Below, piece after piece: positions 38,104-47,457 of a DNA stretch of 64,000 nucleotides (positions are counted from its first letter, which is position 1; the number at the start of each line of letters is the position of its first letter). This DNA is from Pararhizobium arenae. GTDB lineage: Bacteria > Pseudomonadota > Alphaproteobacteria > Rhizobiales > Rhizobiaceae. Under the pieces are notes generated by a model, which ran no database searches, had not been told where the DNA came from, and saw nothing but the letters and a program-made list of their open reading frames with translations. The translations under genes were made by a program, and so were the position numbers. The stretch spans positions 255,106 through 319,105 of the forward strand of contig NZ_MOOY01000005.1 of the NCBI RefSeq assembly GCF_001931685.1. Direction: 5' to 3'.

Positions 38104-38143
38104 CGAATGCGGGAACGGGGCGCTTCGGCGCCTTTCGCATTTT
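38104..38143 (+). terminator. Hairpin terminator downstream of the LuxR-type gene
   Basis: A nested hairpin, outer AATGCG/CGCATT and inner GGGCGC-TTCG-GCGCCT, ending in TTT. Confidence 0.65.
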
Positions 38144-38223
38144 GCCGTTGGCCTTAATCAGGGTAGAGTGCCGGCATCGCAAGCCGCAGGGCCCTTCAAA
38201 CCTTAAATGCCGGATCGATTGCC

Positions 38224-39420
38224 TTGAACAGTCTCGACTTTGATCGCAAGCCAGAAGATACGCGCGTCGTCGTCGCCATGTCGGGCGGTGTCGACAGCTC
38301 CGTTGTGGCCGGTATCCTGAAGCGCGAGGGCTATGATGTCCTTGGCATTACGCTCCAGCTCTATGACCATGGCGCTGCCGTTCACCGTGCCGGGTCCTGC
38401 TGCGCCGGCCAGGATATCGATGATGCGCGCCGCGTCTGCGAGGTCCTCGGCATTCCGCATTACGTGCTGGATTACGAACAGCGGTTTCGCGAGACCGTGA
38501 TCAATCCTTTCGCCGAAAGTTATGTCGCCGGCGAAACGCCCATCCCCTGCGTTGCCTGCAACCAGACGGTCAAGTTCGCCGATCTGCTGGCGACGGCGCG
38601 CGATCTGGGTGCCGACGCGCTGGCGACGGGGCATTATATCCGCTCCCGGCGAAACCCGCAGCCCGGCGCGCCTAATCGACGCGCGCTTTATCGCCCGGCC
38701 GATGCGGATCGCGACCAGAGCTACTTTCTCTTTGCCACCACGCAGGAGCAGATCGACTACCTGCGTTTTCCGCTCGGGCACCTCACCAAGGCGCAAACCC
38801 GCGCGCTTGCCGAAGATATGGGACTTGTCGTCGCCAAGAAGGCCGACAGCCAGGACATCTGTTTCGTGCCGCAGGGCAAATATTCCGATATTGTCTCGAA
38901 GCTGAAGCCGAACGCGGCGCTGGCCGGGGATATCGTGCATCTCGACGGCCGCGTGCTCGGCACGCATGACGGCATCCTGCATTATACGATCGGCCAGCGG
39001 CGCGGCATCGGCGTCGCCACCGGCGAGCCGCTCTATGTCGTTCATCTCGACGCCCGCTCGCGCCGCGTGATCGTCGGGCCGAAGGAGGCGCTGGAAACCC
39101 GCCGCCTTTATCTGCGCGATATCAACTGGCTTGGTGACGGCGAAATCGAGGATATCGCCCGGGGCGGTTTTGCCTGCTTTGCAAAGGTGCGGTCGACGCG
39201 CCAGCCCGCGCCGGCCATGCTTCATGCGGGCGAGAGCGGCATCTATGTCGAGCTCGAAGAGGGCGAGGCGGGCGTTGCGCCTGGGCAGGCCTGCGCGCTT
39301 TATTCGGGCATCGGTGAAGACGCGCGCGTATACGGCGGCGGTTTCATCCTGCGTTCGGAGCGCGAAGCGTCGGCAGAAGCGGCGCTGCGCGAGCTTCTGA
39401 GCTGCCCCGCCGCCGCCTGA
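38224..39420 (+). CDS. mnmA: tRNA 2-thiouridylase MnmA
   Basis: MnmA adds sulfur at U34 of tRNA-Lys, -Glu and -Gln, using ATP. The 398 residues contain the PP-loop SGGVDSS at 20-26, the catalytic cysteine C112 in the PCVACN motif, and the second cysteine in [10 protein letters not shown]. The start is taken as TTG 38224, since the protein then opens [14 protein letters not shown] as in relatives; no ATG is near. The tRNA gene with a CAU anticodon lies 154 bp downstream. Confidence 0.94.
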   Translation: MNSLDFDRKPEDTRVVVAMSGGVDSSVVAGILKREGYDVLGITLQLYDHGAAVHRAGSCCAGQDIDDARRVCEVLGIPHYVLDYEQRFRETVINPFAESYVAGETPIPCVACNQTVKFADLLATARDLGADALATGHYIRSRRNPQPGAPNRRALYRPADADRDQSYFLFATTQEQIDYLRFPLGHLTKAQTRALAEDMGLVVAKKADSQDICFVPQGKYSDIVSKLKPNAALAGDIVHLDGRVLGTHDGILHYTIGQRRGIGVATGEPLYVVHLDARSRRVIVGPKEALETRRLYLRDINWLGDGEIEDIARGGFACFAKVRSTRQPAPAMLHAGESGIYVELEEGEAGVAPGQACALYSGIGEDARVYGGGFILRSEREASAEAALRELLSCPAAA

Positions 39421-39494
39421 CCGGCGTCAGCGGCCATTGTGCCGGGGCTTGTCCACCGGCCGTTTCAAAACTGCAATTATTTGAAGCGGCTCGC

Positions 39495-39523
39495 TTGACA
39501 CCGGCATGAACGGCACCTTATAA
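39495..39523 (+). promoter_or_regulatory. Sigma-70-type promoter of the tRNA gene
   Basis: TTGACA at 39495-39500, a 17-bp spacer and TTATAA at 39518-39523. This near-perfect consensus lies 52 bp upstream of the tRNA. Confidence 0.82.
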
Positions 39524-39574
39524 GCCGCCCGTCTGATGACGACGGCGGGCGCTCAAAGCGCTTCCGTGTTGGAT

Positions 39575-39651
39575 GGCGGGGTAGCTCAGGTGGTTAGAGC
39601 AGCGGAATCATAATCCGCGTGTCGGGGGTTCGAGTCCCTCTCCCGCTACCA
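39575..39651 (+). tRNA. tRNA-Met (CAU anticodon)
   Basis: A 77-nt tRNA including the encoded CCA. Acceptor GGCGGGG pairs with TCCCGCT through two G-U pairs; the D arm is TAGCTCAGGTGGTTAGAGC; the anticodon stem is GCGGA/TCCGC with loop ATCATAA; the T arm is GGGGGTTCGAGTCCCTC. The CAU anticodon could be elongator Met or lysidine-modified Ile. The acceptor and arms look like alphaproteobacterial elongator tRNA-Met, which I prefer. The initiator is excluded by the paired 1-72 end. It is a common island integration target type. Confidence 0.9.
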
Positions 39652-39973
39652 AAAATTTCTCCGAAAACAGTCTCAGTGAAATTTTCTTGAATTTATCGTA
39701 ATAATTCACATGCTTATCTCGTATCGTTGCTTGCGTTTTCGTGTGATTTTCACGCAAAGCCCCCGATTTTCACCTCATTTTTCTACCGCGTCTCAGCCGC
39801 ACCTTTATCGCAGCTAAAATTTTTGGAGATTTAGCTGCCGTTTTCCTGAGACAGGTTCGCTTGACTGGCGGCTTGATTGATTTGGGCGCGTCCGAGCGAT
39901 ACGTGTGGGAACGATATCGGCCCGTCAGCGGGTTGGCTGACGGGCCGATCATTGCGCTCGAAAGCTAGCTCAC
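39652..39973. other. tRNA to recombinase remnant, no gene
   Basis: 322 bp, AT-rich at first, without a supported gene. A perfect 14-bp stem (39916-39929 with 39936-39949, loop GGGTTG) lies just past the 3-prime end of the recombinase remnant and may once have terminated it. No copy of the tRNA 3-prime end that would mark an attachment site was seen further right in the window. Confidence 0.55.
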
Positions 39974-40945
39974 TTATCCCAGCAACTCTGTGTGTTGCTC
40001 GCTCCATGTCATTGGCAATTCCAGCATGCGGGTGAGCTTGGCGATCGTCAGATCAACCGGCTGCTGTCCGGTAAGAATAGCTTCTGTGATCTTGGGCGAA
40101 AGGAAGGCCATCGGCAGGATGCGGCTGATGTCTGGGCCGTGGGCGTTGAAGCGTAATGCGACATCGGCATGGCTGGCATTGGATCCATCCGTGAGGGCTT
40201 CAAGGTACATGTGAGCGCGAGCGAGCATTGCGATCAGCATCGGGTCTTTGTTTGCCGCGGGTGCGACGGCTTCCTGCAGCACGATCCTGCTTTCCACCCC
40301 GCACCGTTTCAGTTCGATCGCGAGGGTCAGGTCGACGATATCCGGGCTGCTTTCTTTCTCCGGATGCAAACTCTCGCCCGAAAGCATGGCCAGCAAATTG
40401 CGAGGGGCGATCTCAAAGACGATCTGGTCATGCTTGACGGTGATCCTGCGAAACACACGGTGAAGAACCTGATACTTGTCGATCGGATCGTCGAGCTGCC
40501 GATATCTTTCGCTGAGGGCCGCTGCAGTCGCAAGGATGTCTGCAGTCGCTTTAGAACCGTGATGCTCATCCAGCCAGCGTGACAGCTGGGTCTTATTGGC
40601 GAGCAGGTCATGAAGCTGTTGTTCAACGACCGGCTCGATGGTTACCGCCGAGAGCCGCCACCGGCTGTTATCGCTCGCCGCTTCATTCGGGCGAGAGAGA
40701 TAATAGCGATAGCGCCGCCCATGGTTCTGGGCATGAGCGAGCAGGAAACTCTGTCCCTTGTCGTCATGAAGCAGACCACCGAGGATATGCCGCTCGCGGC
40801 TATTGGTGGCGGAGCGACGATTCGGTGCCTGCGCCGTCAGGATCGTCTGCACCTGATGGAATAGGGCCTCATTTATGATGGCATCATGCTCTCCGTCATA
40901 GATAGCATCCTTGTGCCGGATCGCCGCACCGATACGGGTATCCCG
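39974..40945 (-). pseudogene. C-terminal remnant of a large serine recombinase
   Basis: The C-terminal half of a large serine recombinase, without its catalytic serine domain. Recognisable pieces are AIRHKDAIYDGEHDAII (the recombinase-domain link), LGGLLHDDKGQ (zinc-ribbon part), and RYYLSRP. The sequence breaks off near 40925-40945, where the AraC-type gene begins on the other strand; further upstream codons in this frame are just the antisense of that gene. It marks a former integrative element next to the tRNA. No intact integrase is seen in the window. Confidence 0.82.
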
Positions 40946-41764
40946 CGTGTCGCGATGGTCCAGGGGCGTATCCCGGAACACCAGCTGGCGACCGTCTATG
41001 AGCCGATGGTCAACCTGATTCTCTCCGGGTCGAAGACAATGACGGTTGGCGAGCGGAGCTTTCACTACGATCCGGCGACCTATTTCGTCATGTCGGTGGA
41101 TCTGCCGGCCGTCGGCTCGGTCCATCCGGACTCAGATGGCCGGCCTTACTTGGCCGTCAGCCTGACGCTTGACCCACACGTGGTCGCCAACCTGATCGCG
41201 GATCTTCGCAGTCCTGCCGGGGGGACGCTCCGTGAAAGTGGCTTCTCAGTTGCGCCTGTTACCGACGACCTGGTGGATGCCTGGCTCCGCATGCTGAGAC
41301 TGATGCAGCGCCCCGACGAGATTGCGGCGTTGGCGCCCGCCTACGAGCGGGAGATCCTGTTTCGCGTGTTGCAGGGGCCGCTGGGATGGATGCTGCGTGA
41401 CATCGCGCTGCCGGAAACGGCGCTGTCGCGTATCGGCGTCGCCATCCGTTGGATCAGGGAGAATTTCTCCAGCCCGCTCAGGGTCGATGACCTCGCTGGC
41501 ATGGCGGCGTTGAGCGTGTCGGCGTTCCATCGCCATTTCAAGGCAGTCACCGCGCTGAGCCCGATCCAGTATCAGAAGCGGGTGCGGCTGCTTCATGCCC
41601 GTTCGATGCTGCTGGCAGGAGAGGGCAACGCAACCTCGATCGCCTTCCATATCGGCTATGAGAGCGCCAACCAGTTCAGCCGGGAATATGCCAGGCTGTT
41701 CGGGCGCCCACCCCTGAAGGATATCGCAAACCTCACCCAAGCGCTGGGACGGAACGCAGCCTGA
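40886..41764 (+). CDS. AraC-type transcription regulator with remade N-terminus
   Basis: A 292-residue regulator with an AraC N-terminal cupin-like ligand domain (about 20-170) and two helix-turn-helices in the C-terminal third (VDDLAGMAALSVSAFHRHFKAVT shortened, and ANQFSREYARLFGRPP). The family-like sequence starts near DRRTDTGIPRVAMV. The first 11 codons, with the ATG at 40886, are the antisense of the recombinase remnant, so the original start was probably lost and a new one captured. The family often controls stress or aromatic metabolism genes. The adjacent SDR gene is convergent. Confidence 0.85.
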   Translation: MLSVIDSILVPDRRTDTGIPRVAMVQGRIPEHQLATVYEPMVNLILSGSKTMTVGERSFHYDPATYFVMSVDLPAVGSVHPDSDGRPYLAVSLTLDPHVVANLIADLRSPAGGTLRESGFSVAPVTDDLVDAWLRMLRLMQRPDEIAALAPAYEREILFRVLQGPLGWMLRDIALPETALSRIGVAIRWIRENFSSPLRVDDLAGMAALSVSAFHRHFKAVTALSPIQYQKRVRLLHARSMLLAGEGNATSIAFHIGYESANQFSREYARLFGRPPLKDIANLTQALGRNAA

Positions 41765-41827
41765 CCTCATGCGGCCGGAACTGGTAGCGCCCGAAAGCGG
41801 AGTCTACTCCGCCTTCAGGCTTATGGC

Positions 41828-42661
41828 TTACGCACTCGCGAAGTCGGTCGACGCCGAGACGGTGCGCCATTCGGAGAGGATGGCAGCGTCATGCGCGTGC
41901 TTTTTCTCGATCGCGGCAACCGTGTCGCTCCCGAGCGGCAGGCGAACCGGCGGATTGGGGGCGTCAGCGAAGGCGGTCAGCACCTCCGCGAGCTTTTGAG
42001 GATCGCCGGGCTGGTTATGGCTGAGGCCGGCGGCTATGGTTCTCACCTTGCCGGCGGTCGCTTCGTAGTCGCCGATGATATTGCCGCTCACCGACAAGGA
42101 CGAACTGTCGAGAAAATCCGTGCGGAAATAACCCGGTTCGATGACGGTGACATGGATGCCAAGCGGCGCCAGTTCGTCATGCAGGGCTTCGCTCAGCCCT
42201 TCGACGGCGAATTTGGTCGAGGAGTAGACCCCGAAACCTGCTGCGCCGCGATAGCCGCCGATCGACGAGATATTCAGGATGCGGCCGGAACGGGCCCGGC
42301 GCATGAAGGGCAGGACGGCGCGGGTTACATTGAGGAGGCCGAAGACATTGGTGCGATAGACGGCCTCGATTTCGGATACCGTCGCCTCCTCGACTGCGCC
42401 CATCAATCCATAGCCGGCATTGTTGAGCAGGATATCGATGCGACCGAAGCGATCGATCGCGGCTTTCACCGCTGTGGTCGCCTGTTTGTAGTCGGTCACG
42501 TCGAGAGCGACCGGAAGCAGGTTGGGGTGTTCGCCGAACCGCTCGGAGATCGCCTTTGGATTACGGGCGGTGGCGACGACGGCGTCACCCTGTGCAAGAG
42601 CCCGTGTGGTGACGAGGGCGCCAAAGCCACGCGAGGCGCCGGTGATGAACCAGATTTTCAT
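41828..42661 (-). CDS. Classical short-chain dehydrogenase/reductase
   Basis: A 277-residue SDR. The cofactor motif is TGASRGFG at 7-14, NNAG at about 84-87, and the catalytic S-Y-K residues are in ISSIGGY, YSSTKFA. The substrate is not known. It is the last gene of a minus-strand series of SDR, ABM monooxygenase, SDR and VOC genes. The spacing of 50 bp to the ABM gene supports a common transcript. Confidence 0.9.
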   Translation of the reverse strand: MKIWFITGASRGFGALVTTRALAQGDAVVATARNPKAISERFGEHPNLLPVALDVTDYKQATTAVKAAIDRFGRIDILLNNAGYGLMGAVEEATVSEIEAVYRTNVFGLLNVTRAVLPFMRRARSGRILNISSIGGYRGAAGFGVYSSTKFAVEGLSEALHDELAPLGIHVTVIEPGYFRTDFLDSSSLSVSGNIIGDYEATAGKVRTIAAGLSHNQPGDPQKLAEVLTAFADAPNPPVRLPLGSDTVAAIEKKHAHDAAILSEWRTVSASTDFASA

Positions 42662-42711
42662 GAGGATGTTTCCTTGATGTCGAGTTGAAGAGGAAAGTGT
42701 CGGGCCAGGCC

Positions 42712-43017
42712 TCAGGGACGCGGCGATGTCATGGTGCAGAATGTCAGTTCCATGTCCCGGGCCAGCAGGTCCGGAAAGCGCGCCATGACGGCTTTGGTGT
42801 AGGGCTGCTCAAAATGCGCATCGAGATCGGCGCGCGATCGCCAATTCTCATAGAGAATCCAGACGCTGGGATCGCTGCTGTCGCGGTGCAGGTGATAGTC
42901 GATCAATCCTGCCTCTGCGCGGGTCGGTGAGACGAGCGCCTGCAACGCTTCGCCAAGCGTCGCGGCACAGTCCGGTTTGGCCGTCAGCCTGGCAATCAAG
43001 GTCAATGTTTCGGTCAT
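42712..43017 (-). CDS. ABM-domain quinol/antibiotic monooxygenase-like protein
   Basis: A 101-residue protein of the dimeric alpha+beta barrel ABM family (MTETLTLIARLTAKP, then GLIDYHLHRDSSDP and ILYENWRSRADLDAHF). Relatives oxidise quinols or polyketide-like aromatics without cofactor. It sits one base from the next SDR gene, so the two are co-translated. The substrate is unknown. Confidence 0.87.
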   Translation of the reverse strand: MTETLTLIARLTAKPDCAATLGEALQALVSPTRAEAGLIDYHLHRDSSDPSVWILYENWRSRADLDAHFEQPYTKAVMARFPDLLARDMELTFCTMTSPRP

Positions 43018-43018
43018 G

Positions 43019-43684
43019 TCAGTCTCCCTTGAAGGCGTCTGCGGGGTAAACGGCTTCCCAGCCTGCGGCCGGGTCCGTGGCCAGCGTCCAGATCGTGTCG
43101 GCTGCCTCTTTCGCCTCTGTCGATCCGGGGCCGACGAGCGTGGCGATTGTCGCCACCGCGATGCGGATGCCGCGTTCGGCGAGAGGGCCGGCCAAACCTT
43201 CGACGACATTTCTAAGGGCCGCCTTGCCAAGGCCGAGACTGGCATAGCCGGCATGGGGGGACACGGCGAGGCCGCCACCTGTAACCAGGATCGTACCGCC
43301 GCGGGCACCGAACAGCTCAACGGATGCCCGGATCGTGTGAAGGCCTGCAGCGACATTGGTGGCGAGGTCGTCCGTGACCTCATCGTCGCGCATGCTGAAC
43401 AGATCCTGTTCACGCACGACCGCGGCATTGAAAAGGACCGCCGTCAGCCCGGCGGTGATCCGGTGAGCCTCGGCGACCGCCTTACGCAGTGCGATCGGGT
43501 CGGTCGCATCGGCTTGCAAAGTCGAGACGTGGAGACCTTGCCCGGAAAGGGTTCTGGACAGACCGGTGAGACGATCGGCATTGCGCGCGGTGAGCACGAC
43601 ATGCCAGCCTTCCCGCCCGAATTTCTCCGCGACGGCCTGCCCGATGCCGGGGCCGGCGCCGATAATCATGATGGAGTTCGTCAT
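43019..43684 (-). CDS. Atypical short-chain dehydrogenase
   Basis: A 221-residue SDR with a variant nucleotide motif, IIGAGPGIGQAVAEKFG (8-24), and NAAVV in place of NNAG. The usual YxxxK is replaced by YASLGLGKAAL, with Tyr and Lys eight residues apart rather than four. This suggests it may not be a normal dehydrogenase, although other residues could serve. The start ATG 43684 is near a GGAGAACATCCC site. Confidence 0.85.
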   Translation of the reverse strand: MTNSIMIIGAGPGIGQAVAEKFGREGWHVVLTARNADRLTGLSRTLSGQGLHVSTLQADATDPIALRKAVAEAHRITAGLTAVLFNAAVVREQDLFSMRDDEVTDDLATNVAAGLHTIRASVELFGARGGTILVTGGGLAVSPHAGYASLGLGKAALRNVVEGLAGPLAERGIRIAVATIATLVGPGSTEAKEAADTIWTLATDPAAGWEAVYPADAFKGD

Positions 43685-43744
43685 GGGATGTTCTCCTGAT
43701 GTGCTGGCCACCGCGATGCCGTGACGGCCAGCCGGGTGAAAAGG

Positions 43745-44206
43745 TCACGGCAGGACTTCTGCCAGTTCGATCAGATTGCCGAAGGGATCGCAGAAAAAGG
43801 CGAGGCGGCGGCTGATTGCCAAAAGCTCGAACGGTTCGGTGACGATGGTGACGCCGCGTGTCCGCAGCTCATCGACGGTCGCATCGACGCTTGCGACATT
43901 CAGGCAGAAATGGTGGTAGCCGGCATATTTGAGGCTATCGCCGAGATCGGTATAGGGGCGGACATCTTTCGGCGACGGATCGCCGCCACCCAGGATTTCC
44001 ACATAGAAATGGTCGTCGGTGGCGGGTGCGAGATAGGCGAGTTGCTCGTCGGCATAGTCCCATTCGGCGACGATACGAAAGTCGAGCTTCTCGACATACC
44101 AGCGCTTGGCGGTTTCGAGGTCCGGCGTGCGGACTGCGACGTGATGACCGCGCATGTCGGCGAAGGGCGATGCCGTGTTGTGGGCGGGAGGAATGAAGTC
44201 GGCCAT
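43745..44206 (-). CDS. VOC-family (glyoxalase/dioxygenase-fold) protein
   Basis: A 153-residue VOC protein with two beta-alpha-beta-beta-beta units. Metal ligand candidates are H in GHHVAVRTPDLE, E in FYVEIL, H in GYHHFCLNV and E in GNLIELAEV. Roles may be glyoxalase-like, or ring cleavage. It is the first gene of the minus-strand set and is divergent from the LysR gene, which probably regulates it. Confidence 0.88.
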   Translation of the reverse strand: MADFIPPAHNTASPFADMRGHHVAVRTPDLETAKRWYVEKLDFRIVAEWDYADEQLAYLAPATDDHFYVEILGGGDPSPKDVRPYTDLGDSLKYAGYHHFCLNVASVDATVDELRTRGVTIVTEPFELLAISRRLAFFCDPFGNLIELAEVLP

Positions 44207-44283
44207 TGTCTTGTCTCCTGTGTGGTCCGGCACAAGCGCCGGTTTGCAAGGAGAAATCTGGACCTTTTCGACGATAAGAATTA

Positions 44284-44302
44284 GAGAGATAATCTTCCTC
44301 TC
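44284..44302. promoter_or_regulatory. Likely LysR-type operator
   Basis: GAGAG-N9-CTCTC in the 117-bp space between the VOC gene and the divergent LysR gene, 22 bp upstream of the LysR start. This is the spacing and place expected for a LysR autoregulatory site. Confidence 0.5.
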
Positions 44303-44323
44303 AATGATGAGTGAGATTTGACA

Positions 44324-45208
44324 ATGCGCAGCACGGATCTCTCGGAACTGGCGGCCTTCGATGCGGTTGCCCGTCACCGCAACTTTCGCCGGGCCGGCGA
44401 AGAGCGCGGGGTGACCGCCTCGGCGATCAGCCATGCGGTGGGCAATCTCGAGGCGCGCGTCGGCATTCGTCTGCTCAACCGGACGACCCGCAGCGTGGCC
44501 CTGACCGATGCCGGCGCGATGTTGCTTGCGCAACTGTCGCCCGCCTTCGGGGAAATCGGCTCGGCGCTGGATGCCCTCAACCAGTTTCGCGACACGCCGT
44601 TCGGCAAGGTGCGCATCAACGTACCCAATTCGGTGGCACCGTTCGTGTTTCGATCGGTCATTGGTTCGTTGATTGCGAAAAATCCCGGTCTCCAGCTGGA
44701 AATCGTCGCCACCGACCGGCTTGTCGACATTGTGGAGGAGGGGTTCGATGCTGGCATTCGTCTCGGTGAAAGCCTGCGCGATGGCATGACGGCTGTGAAG
44801 ATCAAGCCACGACTGCGGTTTGCCGTCGTGGGCTCAACAAGCTATTTTGAGCATCATCCGCTTCCCAAAACCCCGGATGATTTGCGTCATCATGTCTGCA
44901 TCCGCAATATCTATCCAAGCGGCAAACCCTACCCTTGGGAGTTCAGTCGCGCTGGCAAGATCATCGAGTTCGAGCCAACCGGCTCTCTGTCGCTCGATGA
45001 CCATGAACTGATGGTTGAGGCAGCACTGTCGGGGGTGGGGCTGGCTTATGTCTGGGAAGATCGCGCGCGTTCCTATGTCCAGAATGGCAGCCTGATCGAA
45101 TGCCTGGCATCCTGGAGTGCCCCCGAGGACTGGCTCTATCTCTATTACCCGACGCGGAAATACCTGTCGGCCGGCCTGCGCGCCGTCATCGATGCGCTGC
45201 GTGTGTGA
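44324..45208 (+). CDS. LysR-type regulator
   Basis: A 294-residue LysR protein. The N-terminal helix-turn-helix covers LSELAAFDAVARHRNFRRAG and ASAISHAVGNLEARVGIRLLNRTTRSV (shortened to its key residues); a substrate-binding domain follows from about 90. It is divergent from the VOC-SDR-ABM-SDR set, a typical arrangement for a local regulator. I use ATG 44324 rather than the TTG 6 bp before it. The inducer is unknown. Confidence 0.92.
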   Translation: MRSTDLSELAAFDAVARHRNFRRAGEERGVTASAISHAVGNLEARVGIRLLNRTTRSVALTDAGAMLLAQLSPAFGEIGSALDALNQFRDTPFGKVRINVPNSVAPFVFRSVIGSLIAKNPGLQLEIVATDRLVDIVEEGFDAGIRLGESLRDGMTAVKIKPRLRFAVVGSTSYFEHHPLPKTPDDLRHHVCIRNIYPSGKPYPWEFSRAGKIIEFEPTGSLSLDDHELMVEAALSGVGLAYVWEDRARSYVQNGSLIECLASWSAPEDWLYLYYPTRKYLSAGLRAVIDALRV

Positions 45209-45437
45209 AGGGACGTGCGCACCGACGGTTCGATTCCTATCAAGAGCAAAATCCCGACGCAAGGTCTAACTACGATTGCCATTTAGACGCCACGCGAGGT
45301 TTGCCAGGGATGGACTCTCGACTTTTCCGAAGTATGATATGAGTGCGCGATACATAGAAGCCCCAAGCAAATGAGTCCCCGACGCCAACTTTTGGAATTG
45401 CCATTCCGTTCTTTCCCTCGGATTCCATCTTCCCTTT

Positions 45438-46817
45438 TCAATTGTTGCGCTTAACTTCTGCTGCGGGAAGCAGAAAGAGTGGGAGCAACAATCCTATCGA
45501 TAGCGCGCCGATAGCGCTCACGAGGGCATCCCTTTCTCCCTCGGACAACTTCTCAAACTCTTGCTCCCCAGTCTTAAGGCATACGTTGATAAGAACGAAG
45601 AGGATACTGAAGATTGCAGCGCGCGGGATCATAGTGTCAAAGACCTTTGTCTCCACGGCGCTCCATGTGGGGAGACCGAAACTGTTTGAGAGCCGTAGCT
45701 CACTGAGACCAGCAACCCCAGCGCGTGAGCTTTCCCCCATGGGATCAGTGTGCTGGTTTTCGGCGGGATCGAAAAACGAGATGAGCCCGGAGTAAACGAT
45801 TGCGTCGAGAAACTCGCCTAAGCCATTGGCCGCCGAGAATTTCATAATTGGTCGAATGGCCCCTTCTATTCCGACTTTTGAGGCCCCGGTACTGGTTCCG
45901 GAAAACACATCGTCAAAACTTTGTAACCAGTTCACAATCATCTGATTGCAAGTGTAAGCAATCATGTTGAAGCTGGCTGCTTTTACATTCGTGGGCCGCG
46001 CGTCGGAGCGGTTGGTTAGAAGCTTGAGGAAAAGGTTCAAGCTGTCACGCGTGGCAGCGTACACGACAACCTTTACAAGCTGGGGCGCGCTCGAAGCGAA
46101 CACTTCTTTGTGCCATGCCGCAACTGAAATGCCGCCAAGCGCCCCAATCGTTAGGCCGCGGATAGACCGGGTAAGCGCGTTGGCTTTGCCTGTTCGCTCC
46201 TGGCGCACCATCGCGCCGACGGTCAACAGACCGATTCCGCCAAGGATAATGGACGACGCAATAACTTGTGACCGCCGATCAACTCGATCGAGGTGTCTTG
46301 ATGCGGCGTAGCCAATCACTTCCCGGACCGTCGTTGTCAGCGTCGTTATCGTGCCGTCGCGCAAGGCGGCGTTAATAGCGTTGCAGACCCAACCAGCAAC
46401 GTTGCCATTGTTCGAATTTGAAAACACTTCATGCAGAAACCTTCCAATTGCACCTGAAACGTCATCTGAGAGATAGTTCTGCGCTTCAAGGTCGGTATCG
46501 GCGCCAGCGTTTGCCTCGGCAAATTCAAAAGGGGCAATATTTGGACCAACTGTCAAAGGGGAGGTCACTGCATTCCCAAGGTTTGGCGATAGGCTCACGC
46601 TTGGGATTTCGGCACAGAGCCTTTCCGGCGTTTTCGGCAACGTTGAAGCCTGCGGGAGGGACTCGCGTCGAGCCGGGCTTCCATGGTCGCCTCTGTCCTT
46701 AGATAGGTGAGGGGAAAGGTTTTCTCGAGGAATATTGGTTGCCGAAGCATACCATTCTGCCTGCTGCTCGCCCTGGGAACTATCCTTTGGCCTATCATCT
46801 TGCTCACTGTTGTACAT
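45438..46817 (-). CDS. Unrecognised 459-aa protein with several membrane segments
   Basis: No family was recognised. The first 130 residues are polar, Ser/Pro/Glu/Asn-rich and probably disordered. Hydrophobic stretches follow at about 188-208 (VIASSIILGGIGLLTVGAMV), 225-240, 395-412 (AAIFSILFVLINVCL) and 435-455 (IGALSIGLLLPLFLLPAA). This is the same general layout as the 1061-aa protein encoded at 50818-54003: a long polar N-terminus, helical hairpins, and a polar tail. The start follows AAGGACGAAC. Codon usage and AT content differ from the housekeeping part. The CATATCAAA-N4-CAT motif lies 53 bp upstream. Effector, toxin or envelope partner of the nearby T6SS are possible; none is shown. 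Confidence 0.8.
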   Translation of the reverse strand: MYNSEQDDRPKDSSQGEQQAEWYASATNIPRENLSPHLSKDRGDHGSPARRESLPQASTLPKTPERLCAEIPSVSLSPNLGNAVTSPLTVGPNIAPFEFAEANAGADTDLEAQNYLSDDVSGAIGRFLHEVFSNSNNGNVAGWVCNAINAALRDGTITTLTTTVREVIGYAASRHLDRVDRRSQVIASSIILGGIGLLTVGAMVRQERTGKANALTRSIRGLTIGALGGISVAAWHKEVFASSAPQLVKVVVYAATRDSLNLFLKLLTNRSDARPTNVKAASFNMIAYTCNQMIVNWLQSFDDVFSGTSTGASKVGIEGAIRPIMKFSAANGLGEFLDAIVYSGLISFFDPAENQHTDPMGESSRAGVAGLSELRLSNSFGLPTWSAVETKVFDTMIPRAAIFSILFVLINVCLKTGEQEFEKLSEGERDALVSAIGALSIGLLLPLFLLPAAEVKRNN

Positions 46818-46870
46818 GTTCGTCCTTCGTCCTATCCTTCAGAGGATAGCTGCAAGAACGAGAAATGATG

Positions 46871-46886
46871 ATGTTGCTTTGATATG
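46871..46886 (-). promoter_or_regulatory. Shared upstream motif, copy before the 459-aa gene
   Basis: Read on the minus strand: CATATCAAA-GCAA-CAT, ending 54 bp before the ATG at 46817. One of three copies listed. Function is unknown; promoter or activator site is inferred from position. Confidence 0.6.
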
Positions 46887-47441
46887 TGGATATAGCGTTA
46901 TCGCGTAACGACCTGACTACCGTCTCGGAAGACTGATAATCCTGTATTTTAGCGGCCGCATTACGGAATAGATTGCGCGCGTGCTATCACAATCTTCGAG
47001 AAAGAAAACTGAATTTCAAGGTATGTCGACGCTGCTATTGTGGAGAGAGACGGTTTCAAAATTGTAGCGATCAGTGCGGCTCGCTGAATTCTCGCTCAGA
47101 CTCGTCACCCCAGACATCCCATTGCGCTTCTTTAGCTTCTCGCAACGTCAATCGACTGCATCAGTGGCGCAAACCCGGCTGATCCTATTAGAGTGGCCTC
47201 GTTTCAGCCGCTGGATAAACTTACTTCTAAACGTCAACCGGTTCTAAATCTTGGCGTCGACCGCCTATCCTTACAGGGTTTTACGCAAAGACGTCGGCTT
47301 CAGAAGACCCGACATTGGCCAAGCTCTCCTCAGATCAAAACTCTTTTCGACCCAGCGCTGTATTAGCTATGGCTGAAGTTATCCGAGGCAAGCTGCTTTG
47401 ATCGTACTTCCGTACGATGATTTCCCGCGGCTGAATAATGG

Positions 47442-47457
47442 CATATCAAAATTACAT
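47442..47457 (+). promoter_or_regulatory. Shared upstream motif, copy before the 793-aa gene
   Basis: CATATCAAA-ATTA-CAT, ending 105 bp before the preferred start at 47562. It is followed by a T run, as in the copy before tssA. Confidence 0.6.

Noticed and set aside
46973-47182. A 69-codon plus-strand frame in the AT-rich gap
   Set aside because: Cys-rich chance frame without ribosome site or homology.
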